From positions 22,175,666-22,239,665 of the forward strand of contig CM038919.1 in assembly GCA_021904315.1 (NCBI GenBank): a DNA stretch of 64,000 nt. Direction: 5' to 3'. Both the position numbers and the translations under genes were made by a program. This DNA comes from Sphagnum magellanicum. Taxonomy: Eukaryota > Streptophyta > Sphagnopsida > Sphagnales > Sphagnaceae. This document shows positions 1-10,009 of this stretch, one piece after another; position 1 is the first letter of the stretch, and each line of letters opens with the position of its first letter. Below the pieces are notes generated by a model. It was not told where the DNA came from. It did not search any database and saw only the letters and a program-made list of their open reading frames with translations.

Positions 1-639
1 TATTTTCTAGCCCAAATTTCTTTGAAGCAGAATGAAAAGCTTAGTTGAAACATGGGTATAGAAATCGATGTAGAGCCTGCAATGTCAAAATGTTTAGGGA
101 GGTTAATAGAAAGTGGATCATGAATTTCAAACCTTCAATCTCTTCCACTTTCATTGTGCAAGGAGATATTGATGAGCAGATGGAAGACGTTAGTGGCTTT
201 ATCGATTGGCAAGAAAAAGGAGGAGAGGTATGTATACATAATCAAATAAAACATGTATGTTCCATTTCTTGTAGTGTTTTAGCATGTTCCTTGTAGGAAG
301 GTTGAGTGAAATGTTGAAAGATCTGTGTTTGCTTACAATGTTTGTTTGAAGCATTTTGATGCTCATTGAGATCCTTTTTTTTCAATTATAGATGATTACG
401 AGGAGAGAAAAGCTTGACAAAGGCGTACAAAGAACCGCAATTGTTAATAAATAGGTGAGTTAGTTTGTTGTATGATTTTTCAAGTGATTTTTAGAATTTA
501 TATTTATATTGATTAGTTTGAGCACATGTATGGTTTGTGCTGACTGTTCTTTTGTAAAATGATTTGTGAACATGGCTTTGATGTAAAAGAAGGACTTATG
601 AGATCCTTTGTGATTGTGGTCTCAACTATGAAGAAATGA

Positions 640-1245
640 TGTATAACAATGATTTGAGCTATGGTCGGCAACGACCATAATTTCCAATCTTTAAAACTAA
701 TTTCGGCATTCATCAACTATGCTAGGAATCAAAGATAGGTTAGAGCTCTTTGCATCCCTCTTTTAGAATAATTTACAAGATCGATTTGAACTATGGTATG
801 CAATGACCATAACACTGATCTATTAAAGATATTTTAGCTTGGGTATGGAGGATGCCCATAATATTTCAGATGAGGAAAAACAATCTTTATGATCAATATG
901 TGAACGATATATAGGATCGATTTGGGTTATAGTTAGTAACAATTATAACCTCAATCTGTATGCTTGAAATTTTAAATCAAGCTTTCATATGGATGTCACG
1001 AAGCATAGCTTATATGGTTGCTAATGGTCAACATTGACCTTAGGTTTGATCTATGAGTAAATATTTGTAGTGGTGTCTAATTTCAGTAGTAGTCAACATT
1101 GATCATAATTATGTCATTATGAATAATTTAACAATTGGTTAGAATTGGGTGTTTCATTGTGCTTTTTGATGGATGTTATAGATTTTTCCTTACAAGGGTT
1201 ACTATCATCATTATGGTCAATGTTGACCATAGCCAATTTGTTTGA
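640..1245. repeat. Decayed tandem repeat of short imperfect palindromes
   Basis: The motif TATGGTC-n5-GACCATA and decayed versions recur near 659, 792, 927, 1022, 1087 and 1213. The first three are about 133 bases apart and share the flanking text GATCGATTTGA, which points to an old tandem repeat. No coding potential is evident here. A short open frame at 45-296 to its left resembles no family I recognise, and the rest of 1-640 shows nothing else. Confidence 0.5.
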
Positions 1246-1549
1246 AGAAATAGTCCATGCACAATTATCATCGAGCTTGCATGAAGTCTCTATGTGGTTA
1301 TGGTTAGCGCACTAGAAGAAATCTTGTATTATGCAACTATTCAATTTGCAACTATATGCAACTAAGTGTCATTTGTATGTTTTGGCATTTTACAACTAAT
1401 CACCATCCATTTCAATTTATTATTTTTTTGTGACTATTAAGTTTTACATCCTTCTATGATGACTAAAATTTTAGGCTTTTTATCCACGAAAGGGCCTTTA
1501 TGTCCAATTAGTTATAGAAATAATTGCAACTTGATAATTTCTATGTGAT

Positions 1550-2380
1550 GTACATATAGTTTTGATATATATTTAAAAAACTTAGAATATATTAAGGTAT
1601 ATTTATATATTCAAGAATTTAATTATATTCTATTTAAGGCATATTAAATATAAATTTTGCATATATTGTGACTATGTAGGCTAATCAAATAGTTAAATAG
1701 TTAAGTAGGTAAAACAACCTATTATATTTGCTATAAATAATAGTTATTACTAATTATCAGTTCATTTATTAGTTCATAGTAATAATTAATAATAATTAAA
1801 ATAATATTAAACTAATAATAATAAAACTTATTATTGATATACAAATATTTATTAGTAATAATTTATAATTAAATCGAATTACTGAACAAATACTAATAGT
1901 TTTTTGCTAGATAATTAATAATAAATAAATAAATAAATAATTTCTAGTTAATTATTAATCAAATATTTCGTTACCATATAATATTTATTATTTTATTAAT
2001 AATTTATCTTTTAATTAATAGAAATAAAATAATTTACTATTAATAAAAATGAATTAAATATTAACTTATTGTAATTATTACATTATTAAATTATTTCATT
2101 TTTACTGATAATAATAAATAATTATATTTATTTATTATTATTATGAGTTTAAAAATAATTTATTTAAATTAAATATATTTACTATTATTTAATAATTTAA
2201 TAGTTTATTTACAATAATTTAAGTGGTTTATGCTAATGTTAGTTACTACCTAATTAATATGTGGTAATAAATAGTAGGTAGGTTGGAAAATGGGTAAGAA
2301 ATTATTTAAGGTTTAGTTAATCAATTAGTTTTAATTAGTTAGTTAGTTAATAAATTATTTGTTAGATATATAGTTTATAA
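1550..2380. repeat. Extremely AT-rich low-complexity tract
   Basis: This stretch is almost pure A and T, rich in TAAT, ATTA and AAAT runs, including an AAAT microsatellite near 1921-1941. There is no open frame of note. It could act as a matrix-attachment region or simply be decayed intergenic DNA; the sequence cannot tell. Confidence 0.6.
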
Positions 2381-2391
2381 ACTTGAAAGAG

Positions 2392-2490
2392 AAGACAAAG
2401 GATATGGGATAAATTTTTAGTTACAACTTAGTTTCAATTTAGTTGCAAACTAGATTGCAACTAAAAGATTTATCCCATATGTTTTGTCTT
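2392..2490. repeat. 23-bp inverted repeat around a 53-nt loop
   Basis: The arms at 2392-2414 and 2468-2490 are complementary apart from two mismatches. The loop holds the text AGTTGCAA and related words. A related string, TATCCCATAT, occurs at about 37,357 in the central spacer, so this seems to belong to a dispersed repeat family. A CTAC/ACCT-rich microsatellite follows at about 2645-2690. Confidence 0.55.
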
Positions 2491-3114
2491 CCATTTCCAT
2501 CTTGTCAAAGTATATAAGGAAGGTTTTTTGCTTTACATTTTTATACTTAAAACATGTGTAATTTGGGATGAGCTAATGAAAGAGGCTTAACCCTAAAGGC
2601 TAAATGTAAAATAAAATAAAAATATTTACATATCTATTTCCTGACCCACCTACCTACCTAGTCCTACCTACCTACATACATACCTACTTAAATATTGATT
2701 TAAATGTATTTTGGTCAAAATTCAATTAATATGGCACATGGAAATTTTTTATTGTGCCACATGGCATGATCTAACACCATCCAAAATAGATGATGAAGAT
2801 CCAATATGCAATTTAAAAACATAATTTAAAAAATTATTATTATGTTGCCACATGGCAATTTGTAATGGGTTATAATATAGTTGGAAATAATGGTGAGTAG
2901 TTGTAAACTTTATATGAATGGTCAATGGATGAAAGTGTATATGTTGATCGCATACATCATCCATGTGGAATGTGATGACATCATATTAAGTCATCATTTG
3001 CAACTAGATGTTGCATACAACTTCATTTATGTAACTAATGGAATTTTAGTTGTATATGTTGATTATAATTTATGTTTAGTTGCAAATTGCAATCACAAAT
3101 TGGAACTTTTCTTC

Positions 3115-3310
3115 TAATGGCATTGACCATATCCAATTTCTTTTAGAAGCAATTTATGAACGTTTATGTTCATGATTACCGAAAGGCTTTCTTTGGCTAT
3201 GGTCGACGCCAACCATATCAAAATTCTTGTAGAAGTAGTCTATAAACGCTTATATTCATGCTTGCCTGAATGCTTTTTTTGGTTATGGTCAATGCCGACC
3301 ATAGCGAGTG
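3115..3310. repeat. Further copies of the TATGGTC/GACCATA palindrome
   Basis: Copies lie near 3199 and 3283, with a half copy near 3124. Each is followed or preceded by the word TTCATG and by similar AT-rich text, so this is another patch of the family seen at 640-1245. The stretch 2500-3115 between the two patches has only short, unsupported frames. Confidence 0.45.
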
Positions 3311-3832
3311 AATAGAGTTCTATAATTTTAGAATAGTTCTTCTCTAATGTGTTAGTGATGTATTTGCTATAATTAGTAACAAATATAACATATGTTATTG
3401 CACCACAGTGAAAAATTTGTCTCTAGTTCAATTTTTCATCCTAGTCGATTAGTAATGGCTTGTAATGGACTCTGAGAATGAAAATCAATATGTTGGTTTT
3501 CCACATAGTTTTTTTCAAGTAATATTCAAACCCTTTGAAGCTTCTTTCTTGGTGTTTTTTTTTTGAAGAATCAAATTCATTGTAATGGATTGTGGGGAAT
3601 TGGGGAGCTTGTTGGGAGGATAAATAAGTTCAATACCATGGAGGTGTTGGACAAATTCAAAATCCATTAGAAGAGGAAGGCAAGAATGAACATCTTGCTC
3701 TGTTGGATGGCTACTATGCCCATCATTCACCCCACTTTGAAGATCGATGTGATGAAGATGGAACAAACTTTCCAAATGGGTTATAGGGATGGTGAAAAGG
3801 CATTTTCACTGGAAGAAAAATGTGTCATTCAC

Positions 3833-3944
3833 AACCAATTGTTTGTAATTAAAACTATCATTTGCAACCATAATAGGCACAAATGATAGTTGTTTACGAC
3901 TATAATATGTCGTTTGCAACTATTATAGTTGCAAACAATTGGTT
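3833..3944. repeat. Foldback element with nested 11-bp palindrome
   Basis: The ends AACCAATTGTTTG (3833 on) and its complement (ending at 3944) face each other. Inside, GTTTGCAACTA at 3912-3922 is perfectly complementary to 3926-3936 across a 3-nt spacer. This has the look of a small foldback or MITE. The words TTTGCAAC and GTTGCAAA recur several times within it. Confidence 0.55.
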
Positions 3945-4086
3945 GCAAATGACAATTTTTCTTCTAGTACCTATGTATCACCACAAAATTAGCAAGGAGA
4001 GACTAAGTCTATGGCCAACTTTGCAGAGTTCTGGAGTTTTCATTGGAAGCAAAAGAATGAAAAATTTGAAGCATTCTTGAAGGCAG

Positions 4087-4890
4087 ATGCAAACCTATCA
4101 TCTTTATTTGGAAAGTTGTATGTTTGGGACGGCAACCATAGCTTCAAACATGATTGCCATGCATAAATTCAATTCACCCAAATGATGTGGATTGGCATGT
4201 TTCTGTACACAACTTCGTGTTGGACACAACTTGCGAGTTAGTTGAGCTTTTGATAACAATGATCAATCTCAATAAGTATGTCAAGATCAAACCCAAGCGT
4301 GATGCATGATTTGTTTCTGATTATTTATTTCTAATACACGATTTGCTTGTCCTTCCATTTGTAGGTTTGTCGAGTTTGACCATGTTAAGCCATCCCTTAT
4401 GCACAATTTCTTTTGTATTCAGTCCATAGGGGTGGTACCCTTGCATCAATTCATACCATGTCATCCCTGAGGAGCAATATAAAAAGTGCATGGGCAAAAA
4501 AAAAAAGACTTGGTATAGCCTTACACAAGAGGCTCTTGTTGATTATGTATACAAGGTACAAATTTCCATTCAAACATTTCACGCATTGAAAACTCTCCAA
4601 TTCTATTTGGAATTAAGGTTTGATGTTTGTGGAACTGAATATCATAGTGAGAATTATTGTTGGTTATCAACAGTGCGCATAGGATTTAATATGTTGAAGT
4701 GCTAGACCCGGAACTTCATGATCTAGAAGTTCTAGCAATGTTAAGCACAAAGGTGATGGACGTGATGAGGGAGGAGCACATGACACCCTTCCACAAACGC
4801 CTTCCTATTTGTGAGCCCACACTGGGAGCAAAATTCTTGCGACAAATTTAGCTCCATTATGACTTCAATCTAGAGCTAAAGATTTTCACA
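4087..4890 (+). pseudogene. Decayed coding region with a WDGNH motif, unknown family
   Basis: I do not recognise the family. Reading on + with frame changes, there is a segment with LYVWDGNHSFKHD near 4117-4155, then HPNDVDWHVSV near 4177-4209, followed by a hydrophobic stretch ending in KYVKIKPKRDA. After an AT-rich gap comes the frame 4490-4705 (TWYSLTQEALVDYVYKVQ), then VLDPELHDLEVLAML near 4697-4745 and MTPFHKRLPICEPTLGAKF near 4780-4840. The parts read like exons or shattered frames of one protein. WDGNH resembles the W-x-GNHR motif of ParB-like or transposon-associated proteins, but this is only a resemblance. Stops and frame changes make an intact product unlikely. It lies just upstream of the WDR11 exons on the same strand. 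Confidence 0.35.
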
Positions 4891-4929
4891 GAGAAGTTGC
4901 CAATACTTGTGTCTTTGAATGTGAGTAGC

Positions 4930-7347
4930 GAGCGAAAGGTGAACTGGCTCAATACCCGGAAGCTGGGTTCTGGCTCCAGCTCCCAAGAGCACTTGCACTC
5001 CTCAGTTTTGGCTCAGCAGGTCCCACTGCTTTTTGGGGGGATTCTGAGAGAACCAGCTCTGTTCCCCCAAAAGGGTCATCATTAATCATGTTGAATGAAG
5101 AAGGCAGCATTGTCAACTCTGATTTATTAGCATCCAAATCATTGGACAAGGGAATGACGTTCATCACTCCCAAAGTCCTGACACCCATTTCTCCAAATGG
5201 TGTTTTGCCTTCAGCCACCTTCAAGTTGGACAGTTATTGCTTCCAATCCAAACTCTTTCTGTTGATGACCAAAAGATTCCATGATGTCTCATTTGTCAAT
5301 GATTATGGACAGGGTGTTCATGGGGTGACAATGGTTTTGTTTTTGACAGCCTTATGGGTGTATGGACATTGTTCCTTCAGATCAACTTGCAGTATACATG
5401 ACTGCACAAGAGAGAATCTTGTGGCACGAGAAGTCGGGTGGAACTGAAGCCACCCAGAAACAAGTGCATGAGTTAGTGTCTGTCTTCCCTTGATCCCATG
5501 AAACCTGAGAAAAAAGTGTGACATAGATCTGTGTTGTGTATATATCTGTGTACCTTGTTGCTGGTCCCTTGTAAAAGTTCTGTAACTGAAAATGGGGATC
5601 CTGCATAGCCTCCAGTTCTTCAGTTCTGAATAGCCAACATGCCTGGTTCCAATGTCCCAGTAGAAAGTCCTTCAACAGATCAGGTGATTGTAACCTGCTG
5701 TTTTTCCTTTCAGGTTGATTTCAGTGGGTGATTTGGAGGCAGCCGTTACCATCTTGCTGGCAACTCCTCCAAACAACCCCCTTTTCTACATGGATGCTCT
5801 ACGTGCTGTCTCTCTAGCCTCTGCAGTCTCACCCACTTTACATGAACTTGCTGTCAAGGTATATACAACCCTGCATCCTTTCAACCATGAACTGTGGCAC
5901 AAGGGGAAATGAGGTGACAGTAGACAGTGTTTCAGTGTTCCCTGAATGCCACTTTTTGATAATTGGCAATGATATCTGGTCATGACGTTGTCATCTGTAA
6001 TAATCTTTGATGGGAATTTTGGATTTTTGAAGCTTAGGAATTTTGCAGCTTTTGTGATATTGCCCAGGCAGTTTGGTTCTGTTGTCAGACTGTGACATGG
6101 GTGTTTCAGTGCTTGGAAGGGCTTACAAGTGGGTCTGTATGTTGGGTTTTTTTAGGTGGTTGCTGCAAATATGGTTGGGACAGAGGACTCCTTATCTGGC
6201 ACTCATCTGCTCTGCGCTGTTGGAAGGTATCAAAAGCTTGTTCCCAGGTAAATCAATTTTCCCTAGTGCTGTTCATTGCCATGCCAAGCAATCTGTGGGT
6301 AGAAGAGTGAGATTGAAAATGTGTCAGGGAATTGCAGTGTGATCAAGACAATAGATACTTGGTTCATAGTATGTTTTTACAGCACTTTGATTTGAGATCA
6401 GCGCAATAAAACCCACCCCTTGTTTTCAAGGATGTACTCAGGGATGCTTATTTGTGCTTCTTGTACTTGATCAGTTACAAGATGCAGGGCGTTGGATTGA
6501 TGCTGCCACTTTAGCTGCCACACATTTGGAAGGTTCTGATCATGCAAGGTCTGTTCTTCAGTCTCTTATATCTCAGGCACCCAAATGCTAATTTTTGCTA
6601 ACTAACAAGTTTGAGAAACAAACAATTGCAGATTCCAAGTAGTGAATGTTTTTACTAGTTAGTGCTGGCCACTTCACATGGTAGTTAGTGGGTCATTGTA
6701 CTTTCAGATTTTTCTTTTCTGCTGTGGGTCCAATTATGCACATGTCGTACTATTGCCTTCAATATGACAGGGTGCTGGAGAGATGGGCTGAACATGTTTT
6801 GCACAATGAGCACAATTTGTGGAGGTGGGTCATTTCCTGTTTGCTGTAGACGATCTTCTACATTCTCCCTTGTTCTAGTGCTTCATCTTCATGAAGAGAA
6901 AAACTGTCCAATTTCTGACAAAAAAATTTCAAAAGCATTCTCCCTGTGTATAAAAATGGATGGCTGTGGTGACTGACTGCCTACAACTGAGTTCAATCCT
7001 ATTGTGTCTACTGCAGGGCGATGATGCTGTACGTTGCAGCAGGAGCGCTAATGGAAGCTCTGGACATATTACAAAAGGCTAACCAGCCTGACACGGCCGC
7101 CATGTTTCTTCTGGCATGTCATGAAGCAAAGGTGAGTGCTCGAGCATCCACATGAATGCTGCTGCTGCTGTCAAGGACTGTCCCCCAATGATAGTTGACA
7201 GTAAGCCAGTCCCAACACCTTAGATTTGCCTGGTATGCTTCCACAACACTTAGAGGAGATTCAGGCCGTCTGTGAATACTATGGCCAGTACCAACGTCTC
7301 TTAGCGCACATGTGTACAGGCATTACTGCCTTGTTGATTAGGTTTGC
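4930..7347 (+). pseudogene. WDR11: WDR11-like protein, C-terminal exons, frameshifted left-arm copy
   Basis: WDR11 is a WD-repeat protein of the endomembrane system; only the part after the beta-propeller is present. Recognisable exons are about 4932-5222 (LASKSLDKG, VLTPISPNG), about 5362-5487 (SDQLAVYMTAQERILWHEK), 5714-5858 (VGDLEAAVTILLATPP), 6156-6247 (VVAANMVGTEDSLSGTHLL), 6475-6548 (LQDAGRW, ATHLEGSDHA), 6771-6824 (VLERWAEHVLHNEHNLWR), 7017-7131 (AGALMEAL, QPDTAAMFLLACHEAK) and a last coding stretch near 7226-7340 (LEEIQAVCEYYGQYQRLL). Most splice edges are GT/AG. Breaks: the exon at 6156 is 92 bp, one base short of keeping the conserved frame into the next exon (near 6230). Compared with the right-arm copy there are two extra bases near 7156, one missing near 7203, and one missing near 7332 that removes the stop. 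The left copy is therefore probably a pseudogene, unless these are sequencing errors. It converges on the GH38 exons. Confidence 0.85.
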
Positions 7348-7873
7348 GAGTTTAGCTCTTCAAATTTTTTGGCTGGCTGGGGAGTTGTTACACCGATATT
7401 TCTGTGACTTAGAGAAAAGGGAGAAGATACTGTGTTTTCAGTTCCAGCTTATACCATTGGAGAGGTTTCCAAAATTGGTTTTAGCTCATAGTCAGAGCTG
7501 TAATTTTTCCACAATTATTTTGCTGCAATTCATGTCTCACACATTTGTTACTTCGTGCAAAATTCTTGTTTTGTTTTTATTATAACTCATTCCAGTGCCA
7601 AAACAAAAGATTTCTTTATCATTTGCAAAACATTCTGCTGTATCCAAGCTCTTATTACCTACGAAGTGATTTTGATTCCAAAGTAAAGCAGTGTGGAGAC
7701 TGCAATTCCAGAAAATTACAGTGCCCAGTGAAGATTCAAAAAACCTGACGCACATTAAAAAATGTGTACAAGTAGCAGCGAACAGGAGGCTCAACAGAAG
7801 GATTGAGAGATAAAAACTGCCAAACCCATGTTGACTGACACAATTCAGAACTTAGTCAAGAATGCTTTGATCT

Positions 7874-8754
7874 CTATAGGTGCAAGTACAACTCTATGTT
7901 TGGTGCTGATTGTTGGGTCTCCATAGAACCACTTTTGATCATTGGGTCTCTGTGAGGAGTGTTTTTTATCATTGGGCCACCATGAGGAGTGTTTCTGTCA
8001 CTACTCTCAGCAGCAGCAACAGCAGCACCTTCAATGCACCATTGCAACTTCTTCATCATTTCAGATTTTTTCTGATTAGCAGAATCAACTTCATCTATTT
8101 GCAAATCAAGAAACAAACAAAAAATGACACAAAGAAACTCTTCAAACTTGCAGCTTCACATGCAGTGGTGGTCCCTTGAAGACAACAAGATAATCAGATT
8201 GGATTATTGTGGAATTCCACCAAGCATGACACATTCCAATGATGTGCATGAAGAGAATGGAAACAAGATGCAGGAAAACTGGAAAGCCTATACTCACCTC
8301 TTGGTTTGAGAAAAGGGTCTGTAGATCAACTCTGGCACTCTTAGATAAGATCTCATTTTCTTCCACCTCAAAAATGTTGGCCAGGCAAAGAAAAACTTTG
8401 CTATCGTCATTGTCATATACCTCCTGCACCCACCCATTGCCAGGATCATCATAACACGGGATATAAGCTAAGATGTCAGAAAAAAGCACCCTCCCAGCTC
8501 AAGAAGCATTTTTGGAGCCCAATTCTAACCTTTTTAACTACTCTCAGGAGCAAGAATTGCTGCTACAACATTATGTTTCACCAACAGGCCAAGTTTGAAA
8601 CATATGAATGAAACCACCCACCCACATTGAGATTCTATCCAGGAAGGAATGATTCTGTTACCTGAAGCATAATGGTTGCAACATTCTTTGGCAGCTCATA
8701 CTGTGAGTTCATAGCTGAAAATTGTGGTGATTGAATGATGCCTCCATTTCCATC
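7874..8754 (-). pseudogene. GH38 alpha-mannosidase, last three exons only (left arm)
   Basis: GH38 alpha-mannosidases remove mannose from N-glycans in the secretory pathway or vacuole. Three exons fit their C-terminal beta domain: 8754-8662 (31 codons, ending YELPKNVATIMLQ), 8423-8298 (42 codons, VFLCLANIFEVEENE then ARVDLQTLFSNQE) and about 8094-7874 (SANQKKSEMMKKLQW to the stop). The order and wording match the family's pattern of LP-NVALxTLQ, LRLAHxxE, LKKLF and NQKKSEM. The catalytic N-terminal part is absent. Just above 8,780 the intron runs straight into gypsy sequence, so this is a severed 3' end. The splice from exon 8298 into the last exon does not keep frame with the nearest AG, and the right-arm copy shares this. 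The last exon holds two 30-bp repeats. Confidence 0.78.
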
Positions 8755-10009
8755 CTACCACAAAGAACAGAGTGTGCAGTCGTAGCCAAATCCATCCATC
8801 CCTCATGTTCTTTGCTATGTGTACTGAAATAGTTACCAACTCATCATTATAGTCACCCGATTGAGGTGTTAAGTCATCCAAATTTTTTTGTAGTTATGAC
8901 CACCATGCTATCAACCTCCATATGTGTTCGATGTGTCACCACTTCATTATCTTCATTGTCATTTGTTTTGTTGTCATTTTCCACTCCTTTTTGTGATTGG
9001 TTTGTTATTTGTGATTCTTCCCAATATATTAGTGTCTATGCTTTGAAATCTTGTACCTCAAATTCAATTAATTTGTATGGTTTCAACTAGTTAATATTAA
9101 CCTTGATATTAGATTCAGTTCAAAGTTAATAAATGTTACTAGTAACATTGTATTATTAGGCAACACATACTGCATTCTATAGGGTCTAAACCATTTCATA
9201 GTGAATTTCCCAAGACGTGATATACTACCCTTTGAAAACCATAGAACAAAATCACCAAATTTGAATTGTTTTTTCTATATTTTTCTATTGACTCTAGAAA
9301 GGTTTATTCCACTATTGCATTTCGAATTTAACTTCAAAATTTGTCCTCCTACAATTTTTTTAACTCTAAGATTCTACTTGTTAAAATTCTCATAGGGTTC
9401 TCTTCTTTATGGTCATTATTGATTATTGGAAATATATATTTTGTAGGCATTAAAGGATGTAAACCATAAACTAGCTGGTATGATGTGTATCTTATAACTA
9501 TTTTGTATGTTGTTATGTAAGAAAACAAAATTGTTGGTAAATGTTCATCCCAATCCAAATTAATTTCACTGACCAACTTAGTTAATAGTGTTCCCAATGC
9601 CTTATTAGCGAAGTTTGCCTAACCATTCCCCTGTGGATAATAAATATTCGAATTGACATGCTTCAATAAGAAATGATTTGTCAAATGTTTGATATCATCA
9701 ATAAAATGCACACCTTAATCTATGACTATAGTTCGTGGACATTTAAATTTAGTAAGAATGCACTCGTATATAAATTTTTACTATCGTTATTATAATGTTT
9801 GTCTATAATGCTTTAACTTCCACCCATTTTGTTGCATAATGCATGGCCACCAATATGTGTTTATTCCATGTATACCTTCACATTGGTTTTATTGGTCCCA
9901 CAAAATCAAATCCCCATTTCATAAATTTTTTCTTTAGTGGAAGAATTGTGACCAGCTTCGCTAAATTTTATGTAGCCAACCTTTTAGTGCATTAACACAT
10001 GTCACACAT

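Noticed and set aside
45-296. 83-residue frame at the left edge as an exon
   Set aside because: No family match that I can see and no clear splice context; it could be chance.
5318-5675. Minus-strand open frames opposite the WDR11 exons
   Set aside because: They are shadows of the + strand exons, with no splice sites or family resemblance of their own.
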